From: Paratrimastix pyriformis
Lineage: Eukaryota > Preaxostyla > Paratrimastigidae
Length of the DNA stretch: 64,000 bases
Assembly (NCBI GenBank): GCA_027972325.1
Contig: JAPMOS010000014.1
Location: 452,001 to 516,000, forward strand
Direction: 5' to 3'
Below, in pieces: positions 1 through 12,100 of the stretch (the first letter of the stretch is position 1; the number at the start of each line of letters is the position of its first letter). Both the position numbers and the translations under genes were made by a program. Below the pieces are notes generated by a model that searched no databases, was not told the DNA's origin, and worked only from the letters and a program-made list of their open reading frames with translations.

Positions 1-3000
1 CTGGAGCCGGCCTCGGCCCACCCGCTCGCCGCGTGCCGCCCCGGGGCCGACATCAGGGGCTGGCGCATCACGGGCGCCAACAAGGCCTTCTGCGAGCGGT
101 TCGAGTGCGGCCCGAACGAGCTGCCCGCCCTGTGTGACTTCCTCCCGGCCTCGGCTGAGTCCGTGCCGCACACGCACAGACACCGTCCAGCCCCAGCCCC
201 AGCCCCAGCCCCAGCCCCAGCCCCAGCCCCGCCCCCCGGGGGTCTGCCAAACCCCGTGGCTCACTCGTTCCTGCTCTGCTGCACTGGCGGCGCGACCCCC
301 CCCCCCCCCTCCCCCCCCCCCCCCCGACAGCGGCGTGGTCAGCCCCGGGTCGCGTCTGGTGCTGCACACGACGGGGGGCGACCCTGTGCGTGTGGTCCAC
401 CACGTGGTGCCCGTGGCCCCGCGGGTGCGGCTGCTGGCGCTACCCGACGTGACGGCCGTCTCGGCCCAGCTGTCCCTCCGGGCGGGCGCCAGCCGGTGCG
501 CCATCCAGGCCGGCCTGCGCCACCAGATGGCCGCCGCCCTGACGGCCGGCCTCAGGCGGCCCCTGGCGGCCCTGGCTGCCCAGCTGCCCGCCAGCGAGTG
601 CGGGTGCCCCGAGGTGGCCCACTTCCGGGCCCTCCTCGAGCAGGCCACCGCCGCGGCGGCCAAGCTGATGGACCTCTTCGCGGCGGCCGGGTCCACCCCG
701 TCCTCGTCGACCTCCTCGCTGGAGACACCCACCTCCCGGTCGACATCGACATCCACCACCACGGGCGGCCCCCACTCGACCTGCACTAGCCGGGGCCCGC
801 TGCTGCCCCTGCCCGCCCCCGACTTCGAGTCGTCCTCCCTGTCGGCGGCCTCCTCGCGCCAGCTGCCGCCCCCGCCCCGCCCCAGCCCCGCCACCTCGGA
901 GGCCCCCTCGGCCTACCTGTGCCTGGCTGGCCCCGCCCTCCTCGGGTCCCAGGAGGAGGGCGACGTGGGGGACGAGGCCCAGGAGGCCCTGTCCATCTCG
1001 CTCATGTGCCCCTCGGGGCCGCCCCTGGCCCAGGAGCCCCTCCCAGCCCCCCAGCCCCAGCCCCACCCAGCGGGGGCCCGGCCCCTGCGGCCGCTGCTTT
1101 CGATCGCCATCAATGTCTGCGGGGGGCACAGCTGACAGGGGCGGGCGGGCGGGCGGGCGGGCGGGCGGGCGGGCGGGCGGGCGGGCGGGCGGGCGGGCGG
1201 GCCGCCTCTCGAGCGCGCCTGAAACCCTCCGACCCTCTGCCTCTCCCCCCGCACAGGACGACGAGCTTGTCGCCATCCCGCATTCGGTCGCCACCACAGC
1301 CACCACCCTCGTGGTCCCGGCCACGGCCAACACGGCCATCCCCACCCCGCATAGCCTCCGCACCCCGCACAGCACCCACACCACCACCCCGCACAGCATC
1401 CCGGCCGTGGGGCTGCCCCCCACGGAGGGCTCGCGCCTGGCGGGGTTCGGGTTCGATGACCCGGCCGTTAGCGGCGACGCTCCCATCGAGGGCAGCAGCC
1501 GCCCCCTGGGGGACCTCTCCGTCATGGGCCGGGCCTCCCCGCCCGCGGCCCAGTCGGCCCCGCCGGCCCCCGGCCTGCCCCGGATCGACTCGTTCGGGCT
1601 GCCCGACTTCCCCTCGGCCCCGCCACGCCCCACCCGGGCCGCCCGGCTGGGCTGGGTACGGCCCCTCCGGATGCTGGGCCCCCTGTGCGCCCGGGTCGCC
1701 TCCAAGGCCGCCCGCACGGCCGCCAGCAAGTTGCAGCCGCCCACGGCGGCCCCCGATGCGGCGATGGAGGCAGTGGCCAAGTGCCCCCTCGCGGGCTGCT
1801 GCTGCCAGGCCCGGCTGCGGCTCTCGGTGTGGGGTCTGGGGCTGCTCTGCATCGTCGCCGCCTCGGCCGGCACGGGGCTGAGCATCCCCGGCAACGGGCG
1901 CCGGATGACCCTATCCTACGTGGGTCCGCCTCGCCTCGCCTCGCCTCGCCTCGCCTCGCCCTCATCCCGCCACCTCCGTCCTCCTCCCCGCACAGCCACC
2001 ACCCATGATCGCACATTCTGTGGCACCTCTGGGACATCCCATGATCGCACCCTCTGTGGCACCGCCCGGCTGGGATGGGGGCTGGGACGGGGCTGCAGAG
2101 ACGACGGCCACCCTGGCGGGTGCGCAGGCCCAGACGGACCTGCTGCGAGCCCTGGAGGCCTCCTTCGTGGTGACGGGCCGGATCGCGGACGCCTACCGGA
2201 CCACCGACCTGGCCGCCGTCATGGAGCCTGACATCGGCTCGCAGCTGCTCACGCAGCCCTTCGGCTCGCTGGATCTGCTGGTCTCGGTGGTGGGCCCCGA
2301 CTCGATCGTCGACGCGACGGCCCTCCTGGCCATGGGCCGCTACGTCAGCTGCAACTTCTCCAGCGCGCTGTGCCTCTCCCGGCAGATGCTCAACGCCAAG
2401 GCGGTCGGCCCGTGCCACGTCTCGCGCCGGCTGCACCCCCCGCCCAAGGTGGCCATCCCCGAGCCGATCCGCCAGGGGCTCCGCATGTGCCAGCTGCTGC
2501 CCTGCGAGCTGCCCGACCCGGCCCGGTGCCCGCCCGCCCAGCTCAAGTGCTGCCAGCCCGCCACCACCACCGACGGGCGCCTGGCCGTGGTGACGTCGGT
2601 CTTCAACACGGCCCAGCTGGGCCCCGAGCTGGGCTGGATCTACGCCCGCAACCTGACCGTGGCCGGCGGACTGGAGCCCCTGGTGCCCACCCGCCGCCTG
2701 GCTCCCGAGCTGCTCGCCCAGGTGGTCGACCTGCTGGCCGCCGCCCCGCCCGACGACCACCATCCCGACCGCCTGCACCTGCTCCTGCCCGCGAACGCCT
2801 CCGCGGGGGCGGCCGCCTACACGGTGCGGGCCATCGAGTGGAACGGGGTCGCCCTCGTCCAGGTGGCCGCCGCCCAGGCGGACATGGCCCCCTTCCGGGA
2901 GGTCCTGGCCAGCTCCCGGGCCTCCGTCTGGGGCACCACCCTGGCCGTGGGGCTGGTCGCGTGCGGCCTGTGCCACCTCTTCGCGGCCATCCTGCTGCGG

Positions 3001-5315
3001 CCCTTCGCGGCCCTGCCCCGGCGGGTGGAGAGCCTCATCCGGAAGGAGCTCGAGCGCCCCCTGGCCGTCCCCGCCGCCAAGGCCGCCGCCCTCATCGCGG
3101 CCGAGCCCCCCGATCTGGCCGCCGAGCGGGCCGCCAGCCGGAGCCTCTTCCGCGACGTGCGCCTGACCCTGGAGGCCGTCCGGGCCGTCCGCACCGAGCC
3201 GGCCCTCCTGCAGGCCCTCGTCGACGGTCCGCCGCTGCCCTGCCCCGCTGCCCTTCCCCATCGCCCTGCCCCGCTGCCCTTTTTCGGTTTCGTTTCGGCT
3301 CACGGCGGTCCCCTCCTCTCGTCTCCCCGCGCGGCAGCCATCCCCTTCCCGGCCGCGATCTACGGGGCCTCGCGGGCGGCCTGCTGGGGCGACCTGGACG
3401 CCCTCGCCGCAGCCATGGGCGGCCCGTCCGCCGTCCAGCCGCGCCACCGCAACGGGGCCTTCGACGCCGCCTACGGGACGCACGTCCTCCTGTCGGCCCC
3501 GGCCGCCCCCCTGGACCCAGCCCACCGGGCCGCCTCCACGCCCGGCAAGGCCCCACACCAAGTGGTGGTGCACGTGGGGGCCCTGGCGGCCGAGGGGCTC
3601 TGCCTGGTGGTGCTCGAGGACCTGGCCGCCCTCCTCGAGGACGAGCCGGCCGACCCGCCCCGCCCCCGGGTCCTCGAGCTGCCCCCGCCCGCATGCGCCC
3701 GGGTGGGCGAGGCCCTCCGCGCCACCAACGCCATCCTCACGGTCCGTCCACCCATCGACCCGCCCACCCATCGACCCACCGTTCGGCGGCCGGTTTTCTG
3801 ATGGCTTTTCTTCGGCCCGCGCCGCATGGGTCCCTGCAGGGCCTGCTTGCCCAGCTCTCGCCCCCCTGTGGGGCGGCGGCCCGCGAGGCCGGCTGGGTTC
3901 CGCTGCCCCCGGAGTGGGCGCCCCTCGTGCGCCGAGCGGCCGACACGGTGGACAAGGCCAGCCTGGCCCTGCGCCAGGCCCACGGACCCGGGGCCGGGGC
4001 CGCCCCCCTGGACGTGCACCAGTACATCGGCATGCTGGCCGACCACCTGCGGGCCCTCTTCGAGCCGGCCCGGGTGCAGGTCCGCCAGGCGCTGGGCGCC
4101 CGCAGGCACATCCTGCCCCGGGGCGATCCGGCCCAGCTGGTGAGCGCCCTGCTGGAGGTGGCACTCAACGGGCGCGACGCGATGGCCCCCCGGGGCGGCG
4201 TCCTGCTGATCGGCACGGCCAACGCCACCTCGGCGCCCCCGGCCGCGGCGGCCTGCCTGGTGGTGACGGTGACCGACTCGGGGACGGGCATCCCGACCGA
4301 GGTCCAGCCGCACCTCTTCGAGCCCTTCACCACCAAGCCCGAGGCGACCGGCCTGGGCCTGGCGGCCGTCCACGGGGCCCTCGGCGAGCTGAACGGCTGG
4401 GCCGACGTGGCCACGGGGCCCTGGGGCACCGCCGTCTCGCTGTGGCTGCCCCTGGACGGCCGCCCCGGCCTGGCCCCTGCCCACCGGGTGGTGCTGCGCT
4501 CGTGCGACGATGGGGCGGCCCCGGCGGACCTCGATGCGACCGAGGCCTCGCTCTGGGAGGCCTGCTCGGTGGGGCCCTCGGACTGGAACCCCTCCGCCCG
4601 CAGCCTGGCCGAGGCCGCCCTGCCGCCCTCGCCACCCTCGCCACACCCGGCCGCCTCCTTCCACCCCCCTGCGACCTCGGCTCGTGCGGCCCCCGCGGCC
4701 TCGGCCCGCCCGACCTGCGACGACACGACGCTGACCACCAGCGGCGACACGACGGCCAGCACGTACGCCAACAGCAGCCTGACCAGCGTCCCCACCGCGG
4801 ACGCCTCCGGCAGCCTGGCCGAGGATGACACCGCCAGCTGCCCGGCCGTGGCTCCTCCCCCCCGGCCCGCCCGGCAGTGGGACCGCCGCCCCGTGGTGCC
4901 CACCCTGCGCCTGGCGGGGCTCTTCGCCGGGGCCCTGCCGTCGCAGCCCTCCCTGCCCTCGTGTCCCCTGCCCTCCCCGGTGACGGCCGCTGCCCCGGGG
5001 GCCGGTCCCGGATACCCCCCGGCTGCTCGCTTCTCGCTGAGCTGCCTGTACTTCGTGCTGCTCTCCTCCATAAGCTGCTATTGCTCGTTTCCCTCTTTCT
5101 TTGCTTTCCTATCTGCTCTGCTCTGCTCTGCTCTCGTTTGGGTGAGACATTGCATTGTTTCGGCGCCTCGTGGCTTTTCTGGGGTTCTGGTGGCGCCCGC
5201 CACCCGTTTCTGTGACGTGCTTGTTCCCTTCCCAGCCCTCCCCTTCCCCCTCCATCCCTCCCTCCATCCCTCCCCTCCCCTCCCCTCCCCAGCCCCCTCG
5301 TTTGCGTCAGTTTGA
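1..5315 (+). CDS. Tandem-module membrane sensor histidine-kinase-like protein, 5' end outside window
   Basis: Partial gene; the window starts inside a PAS-like domain (GWRITGANKAFCERF near 60-105). Five introns were resolved by frame continuity, with donors near 150 (GTCCGT), 1113 (GTCTGC), 1922 (GTCCGC), 3226 (GTCCGC) and 3742 (GTCCGT). Module 1 is the PAS end plus a dimerisation helix whose H-box reads TAGLRRPL, so the phospho-acceptor His is Ala. A low-complexity linker follows. Module 2 has a membrane segment (about 1815-1890), an extracytoplasmic domain of about 270 residues, a second membrane segment (about 2923-3000), a PAS-like region (3340-3640) and a GHKL ATPase (about 4120-4455). 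That ATPase keeps an N-box (EVALNGRDAM), G1 (DSGTGI), F-box (FEPFTTK) and G2 (GLGLAAVHG). The ATPase resembles bacterial FixL/NtrB kinases; bacterial origin is my inference. No H-box His is visible in module 2. The open frame ends at 5315, but the last about 90 codons look non-coding, so the true end may be earlier. It is a paralog of the gene at 45736-54100. Confidence 0.75.
296..325 (+). repeat. Poly-C tract at 3' splice site
   Basis: C14-T-C15 lies directly before the acceptor CGACAG of the PAS intron in the sensor-kinase gene, so it serves as an extreme polypyrimidine tract. Similar sense-strand C runs occur in introns of most genes here. Confidence 0.85.
1138..1202 (+). repeat. (GGGC)n microsatellite in intron
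   Basis: About sixteen GGGC units fill the middle of the intron that starts GTCTGC near 1113 and ends CGCACAG near 1256. This is one of the few intronic repeats here whose G-rich strand is the sense strand. Confidence 0.9.
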
Positions 5316-6199
5316 CCAGCCGATGGTATTCTCCGCAGCAGCACCTCCTGGACTGCCCCCATCCCAGCCCCCATCCCAGCCCCATCCCCTCCCTCATCCC
5401 TCCCCTCCATCCCTCCTCCTCCTTCGGCCCAGGGCATCCAGCATCCTCTTCGGCTTCTCTGTTGTGCCGTGTGTGTCATTCGTGCGGCGGGCGCGCATGG
5501 TTGTTGTTGTTGGTCGGTGCGGGTGAGCGGCTGGCGTGGGGGTCGTCTTATTATGATGATGGTGATGATGGTGGTGGTGGTGGTGATCGTCTTATTATGA
5601 TGATGGTGTGATCGTGTTGGTGCCACGAGGCGGCTACGGCGCGCGTGTTTTGGATGGGTCTTCCTTTCCGCTTTCCGCTTTCCGCTTTCCGCTTTCCGCT
5701 TTCCGCTTTCAATCGTCTCGCTCTGCTTTCCCGTTCTGGTTTTCCCGGTTTGGGTCTGGCGGTGACGGTTTGACTTCCTTGTTGTTGTCGTTGACATTCT
5801 CCCCCTGATAACATCCCCCCCTTCGACTGACTCGTCGTGACGTGACGAAGATTGTTTGGGGTCATCCTGACTCGTCTTGTCAGACCGCGGGGACGGGACG
5901 AGAAGGGGACGGGGGAGGGGAAGGGAAGGGAGGGGATGGGCGGGGAGGAGAGGGGGGGAGCGCGAGGCGGCTCGGATCCACTCCGGCAGCCAACAGGGGC
6001 GCGGCACAATGGCCCACGACTGAAGGAAGGAAGCGGGATTGGGATGGGGGATGGGGATGGGGATGGGGATGGGGGGATGGACTCCGAGAGAAGTCGATCG
6101 ACATCCCGAATAACATCAGACCATGGCCGAGGGCTGTACACAGAGAAATGGCGACCCGGGGACGTCGAGGAGGGCTTGGGGTTGGGGTTGGGCGGGGGC
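5316..6199. other. Convergent intergenic region
   Basis: It lies between the 3' ends of the sensor kinase (+) and SMC4 (-). No gene was recognised. It holds imperfect GATGGT/GTGGTG repeats around 5550-5612, including a duplicated TTATTATGATGATGGTG segment, a heptamer array (5664-5709) and purine-rich GGGATG repeats around 5900-6075. GC is lower than in flanking coding sequence. Confidence 0.7.
5664..5709. repeat. (TTTCCGC)n heptamer array
   Basis: About six tandem copies of TTTCCGC in the convergent intergenic region, with no coding role. Confidence 0.9.
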
Positions 6200-9100
6200 T
6201 CATGCGGGGAGCGGATCGTCCGACCGGCTGTCGGCCCCCGGTGCGACCTCGTCTCCCCCCGGGGCGCTGGCCTGGTCCCCCAGCGGGGGCGGCGGGGCGG
6301 CGGGGATGGCGAACTCGGCCGGGTTGATGGCCACCGAGTGGGTGCAGTTGGCGGTCTTGTAGATGCCGATCAGCCGGTCGGCCAGCTCGAACATGTTGTT
6401 CCGCAGCGAGATGATGATGAACTGCGCGTTGCGGGTCTCCGACTTGACGTACTGGGCGATGATGCTGCGGGTGCGGGTGCGGGGGGAGGGGAGAAAGAAG
6501 GGGGGATGATGATGTCGGAAAACCGAAGACCCCAAAAAAATATGGGATCCGGAAGACTGAAGATCCACGACCCCCAAAACCGGAACGCCAAAATGGCAAA
6601 AAGGTAAGCGACCTACCGGAATCGAACCGGTGACCTGAAGATCTGCAGTCTTCCGCTCTGCTACTGAGCTAAAGTCGCATGTCTTCCCCACAGAAAGTGC
6701 GGTACCACAGGGCCGCTCGGCCTGGGAGGCGGCAACGGACCTGACGTTGCGGAAGTCGAGGGCCGCGTCGATCTCGTCCATGACGTACAGCGGGTTGGGC
6801 CGGTAGTGATGCAGGGCAAAGACCAGTGAAAGCGAGGACAGCGTCTGAGGGTGGGTGGGTGGGCGGGCGGTGGTGGGGCGATGATGATGATGCGCGAGGG
6901 GCGGTGATTGGGGGCGGGCCTTCTCGCCGCCGGAGAGGTTGCGGATGTTCTTCCAGCTCTTCTTGGGGGGCCGCACGCTGAAGACGATGCCCTCGCTGAA
7001 GGGGTCCGTGCTGTCGACCAGCTCGAGCTCGGCGTCGCCCCCCAGGGTGATCATCTGGTACATCTCCTTGAGCTTCTGCGAGATGGTCTGGAAGCCCTCC
7101 AGGAACTCGTCCAGCCTGGGGGGGGGGAAGGCGCGATGAAGTTGGGGGCGGTTGGCGGATGGAGGGAGTTCGGATGACGGGCGGGGGGGTGGTGGGCGGG
7201 GGGGCCGGACCGCTGCTTCTTGAGGCCCTCGTGCTTGCGGCGCATCTCGTTGCGGGCCGTGGTGGCCGTCTCGAGGGCAGCCATCCGCTGGGCAAGCTGT
7301 GCTCACCCCGCAGCCCCACCCGGACCGGCAAGGGGCACCACCAAGCCCGGGATGAGTCGGGTCGTCGGAGCCGCCGCCGCCACGGGGGAGACGAGCCACC
7401 CGCCCCCCGCCAAGGCGAGTCGGCAGGGGGGTGGATCGAACCGCCCCGGGCACCGGGGGCCCGGTCGGCAGGGGCGGACCTCGGCCTCCTTGGCGCGGTA
7501 CTCGGCGATGGCCTCGAGGTTGGGGCGGAGCTTCTTGAGGGTCTCCTCGAGGATGGTGATCTCGTACTCGAGGCCCGTCTTGTCGACACCCTCCAGCTGC
7601 TCCGCCCCGGGCGCACCCCGGCCCCCGAAGAGCACAGGCGGCCGGCCCTCGATCCTGGACGGGACGTCGGAGGCAATGTGCGATGACAAGGGCGGCCCCT
7701 GACGCGGCGCCGGAATGGGGGGGGGGGGGGGGGGTGGCGGCGCGCGTACCCGAGCTTGGTGTTTGCGATGGCGTGGAGCTCCTTGCGCCAGTGGGCCTCG
7801 CGGAGGCGGTTCTCCTTGAGGACCCGGGTGACCTCGTCCAGCTGGTGGCTCAGCTCCACCTCGCCCTGCAGCAGCGTCCCAACCGGGCCGGGTGAACCCC
7901 AACCGAATGGGGGGGGGGGGGGGGGGGGCGGTGGGGGGTTCACCGACCTGGATGGCGCGCTGGATGGTCTCCTTGCGTCCGTCGTACTGCTTCTCCAGGC
8001 CCTGGATCTCCTCCCCCTTGGCCCCGTGTCGCTGGGGGGGGGAAAGGCCCGCGTGGGGTGAGCATGGCGGGGGGGTGGGAGCCAGGCGGCATTCCCGGGG
8101 GTGTGAGAGGCGGACCTTCTGGAGGTCCTTGAACTTGGTCACGACGTCCAGGGTGTCCTCCTCGAGCCGGTCCCGCTCCGCCTGGGCGGCCTCGGCCTTG
8201 CGGGCTATCTCGTCACGCTCCTTGCGGCTGCTCGCAAGGCCTGCGCCGCCACGGGGGTCAGGAACCGGTCAGCGAATTAATCTCGAGGGCAATCGAGAGG
8301 TGTGGCCGGCGGCGGGTGGGATGCCCACATGGGAGGGGCGACAGGGGGGTGGGATACCCGCATGGGAGGGGCCGCACCCACGGCACGGGCGGGGGTGGGC
8401 GGGGCAGACTCTTGGCGTCCTTCTCGAGGGCCGCGTGGGCCTGCTGGGCCGCCACCTGGGCCTTGGTGGCCGCCTCGAGCTGCTCCTCGTGCTGCGCCGC
8501 CCGCCCAGCCCAGCAAGCCAACCGGAGATCCGCGTGAGCCGATGCTTGGCGGCCCGCGCCTGGCAGGCAACACAGGCGGGCGGGCAGGCTGGGTGCTGGG
8601 CGCAGTGGGGGGCAGAGGGGACCTGCTTCTGGAGGGCCTCCACCTTCGCCTGCTGGGCCTTGAGGGGCGCCCCGCCCGCGCTGAGGACGCGCTCCTGCAG
8701 CTGGTCCACCTCGGCCTGCCCCCACCCCACGCCACCGACCGCACGGTGTGAGCGAGGCGCCACGCGGTCGACACACATCCCCGGCGCGCCCCAGGAGCGG
8801 TATGGAAATGCAGTGCCCGGGGACGCGGGGCCGACCTGGGCCGCCTGGAGGGTCTGCGCGGCCTCCTCGGCTGCGCGCCTGTGTGCGACCAGCTGCCGCT
8901 GCAGGGTGGCGCCCGAGGCCTCCTCGGCGGCCGTCTGGCGGCTCTGGGCGCGGCACTCGGCCAGGCGCCCCTCGGCCTGCCGGGCGGCCTCCTCGGCGGC
9001 CTGCAGTCCCCATCCGGCCAGACCCGCGATGATGCGACGATGAGCCGAACCCAACGGAGATGAGCCTCGCGCCGGCCGCATCGCAGGAAGCCGGGGGAAG

Positions 9101-12100
9101 CCAGGTATGGGGAAACCACAAATCAAAGGAGGGGGAGGGCGACCTTGATCTCGAGGAGCAGCGTGTCCCGCTCCAGTTCGAGCTCCTCCATCCGGGCCGG
9201 GGCCGCGGCCAGGGCGGCCTCCAAGGCGGCCAGCTCGCCCCGCAACCGGGTGTGCTGCTCCACGAGCGGCGGCAGCTGGGACTGCAGGGGCAGACGCAGG
9301 CGGACAGAAAGGAAGGTGGCGCATGGCGGTGAAGCAGCCGAAGAGAGGCAGACGGGGTCGCCTTGCCTGCTTGGGGTCATGTCTGGCATGGGATGCGGAC
9401 CTCGAGGGCCTTCAGCTCGGCGGGGCTGATGGTGGCCTCGGCCCGGGCGTGGCCCCCCATGACGGCCGACTGGCCCCCCGCGGCGGCCCCACTGGGACGC
9501 CCCCCGCGATCACGGCCCCCGCGCCCTCCGCGGCCGCCGCGCGCCCCGCCCCGCCCCGCCGCTGCAGGGAGGAGGACCCAAAACACCACGTGAGGCACAC
9601 AAACACCACAATCGCAAGGCATGAGTCAGAGAGGGCAGAGAGGGCAGAGAGGGCAGAGAGGGCAGAGAGGGCAGAGAGGGCAGAGAGGGCAGAACAGGAG
9701 GGCAGGGCGGGAGGGACGGACGCGGGGGCCCACCGCCTGACATGGTGCCCGTGCTGTCGATCAGCTCGCCCGCCAGTGTCACAACCCTGGGCCGCTTGGC
9801 GCCCGCCCCGCCTTGGAAGGCGATCCGTGTGGCCTGCAGTCCGAGACGAAGGCACAGACACTCCCATGAGATGACGCGGGATGGCGCCAGGGCACGGGGG
9901 GGAGCACGGGGAGAGCACGGGGAGCACAGAGGAGCACGGGGGGGGGGGGGGGGGGCACGGGGGGAGCATGCAGGGAGCATGCGGGGGGCACGGGGGAGCA
10001 CGGGGGGGGGGGGGGGGGCGCGGAGGGCGGGCCTGGTCGAGGTCCTCGGCGACGAGGGTTTGCCGGACGGCGTATGCGAAGGCCGCCTTGAACGCCGGCT
10101 TGGCGGGCTGGATGAGGTCCAGCAGCCGGGGCACGCCCTCGGGCGTCTCGCTCGACTCCATCCGCCTGCAGGCCCGCGCCCCCGACCAAGAGGGAGATGA
10201 TTCATGTCCTCACTGTGCGCCGCGCCCCGTTCAGACGCGAGGGTGGCGACAGTGGGATGGCGGACCCGAACTGCCGGGCGACCTGCTCGAGGATGACGAA
10301 GGTGGCCACGCCCAGGCGCCGCTCGCGGAGGAGGGCCACGCACTGCTGGGCCGTCTCGGCCTTGTCGACGACAATGTTCTCCAGGGCGGGACCCGCGGCC
10401 GCCAGCACGGCCTGGTCGTACCGGCCGTCGATGGTGCCCAGGTCGCCCAGCCGCCCGTGCACACCGGGCAGCTCGCCCGCGGCCTGGACGGGGTGGGCGG
10501 ATTGATGAGCGGCGGACGGGGCACATCTGACGGGGCGCGCTTGGGTCGTCTCTCTCGACCCTGGTGGCCGGGTGCCGGGGGCGGGCGGGCGGGCGGGTGG
10601 TGGGTGGAACCGCGGACCTTGGCCTCGAGGAGGGCCTGCAGCAAGGCCCCGTGGGCGGCCGCGTCGCGGATGGCCGACTGGTGCTCCTCGATGCGCCCCC
10701 GCAGCTCCCGCAGGCGGCCCTCCAGCTCGGCCACCCCCTTGCGGGCCTCCTGCCCTCGGCCCACCCCATGGGCGAGTGAGCGAGCCGACATCGACGGGCA
10801 GATCGGAAGGCCACTGGGCGCGGCGGGGGGAGGCCGGCAGACCAGCAGGGCGGCCTTGTCGGCGGTCATCTTCTCGGCCAGGGCAGCCCGCTGCTGGTCC
10901 AAATCGGCCACCCGCTTGCGCTGGGGGCCGAGGGGGACGGCAGGGGAAGAGGAGGAGGAGGAACATGTGGTGACTGGTGCCGATACCGCGCGTGCGTGCG
11001 CGTGGGGAGGGGGCGTCGCCGCACGCATGATCCGTCATCAAATGGGTCTGGTCGAAACTCCCGAAGGCGGTGAGCGGTGCGCCGGCGGACTGGGGGCGCG
11101 GGAAGGGCGCGACTGACCTTTGCCTCGAGGGCCGTTCGGGTCTCGGCCAGCTGGGCCGTCAGCGCCTCGGCCGTCCTGCGGGCCTCCTCCGCCCTGCCCG
11201 CCACCAGGTCGATCTGGTCAGCCGCCAATCCCCACCGCCCCGTCCCGTGAGATGGAGCCCGAGGGGGCGTGCGAGTCGGACGACGAGGGGCAGCGGAGGC
11301 GGGCGGGGGGCGGACCTGGGCCTGTGTGAGGTCGACCTCGTGCCGGACCTGCTCCAGGCGCCGCTGGTGGGGGTTGAGGGCAGCCATCTTCTGCTCGAGC
11401 CCCGACCGCACGTCGCGAGTCTTCTCTGCAGCCCCAATGTCCCCGTCGCCGCCACCACCACCACCAGCAGTTGAAACGGTGACGAGAGTGCATGCGGGCA
11501 CGTCGCGGGTCTTCTTCTCTGCAGCCTTCCTGTCCCCATGTCCCCATGTCTCCATGCCCCCATGTCGCTCGCCGCCCTCGCCGCCATCGCCGTCACCACG
11601 GGCGAGCAGCAGAAAGAGGAGGCGGTGATGATGGATGATGTTTGGGGCGCGAGGGCGAGATGGTGACGGCCAGTAGCGGGGGTCGCCGGTGCGGACCGGC
11701 CAGGGCAGCGTGCATGCCGTCGAGGGTGCGCTCCTCGGCCTCCCGCTGGGCGGCCAGCTTCTCGGCCCGGGCCCGGGCCTCCTCGGCCTCGCGAGTGGCC
11801 TCGGCCTCCTTCCGGCGGTGCTGCTCCTCGCCCTTCGCCAGCTGCCCCCGGCCGGCCGATGCCCATGGGGAAGGGAGGAGCGGGCGGTGAGCCAAAGAGG
11901 AAGACGCAAAACGGGCGAGGCTGGGGCGGGGCGGGGTGGCCGACCTTGTCGAGGGTCTCGGTGACCAGCTTGGCGCGCTGCTTGAAGTGCTTCAGGTTCT
12001 CGCCCAGCTTGATGTCCTGCCGCTCGGCCGCCGCGTACTCGGCCTTGGCTTTCTCGAGGGCCTTGCCCATGGTCTGCAGCAGGGTGGGGTGGGGTGGGGT

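Noticed and set aside
1522-4164. 880-codon minus-strand open frame opposite the first sensor kinase
   Set aside because: Very high GC makes stop codons rare, so shadow frames are long; composition is G/R/P/A-rich without motifs, while the plus frame has clear ATPase motifs.
5038-5315. Hydrophobic C-terminus of the first kinase as an additional membrane segment
   Set aside because: The T/C-rich sequence resembles 3' UTR and the paralog has no such segment; more likely the stop or a splice site was missed.
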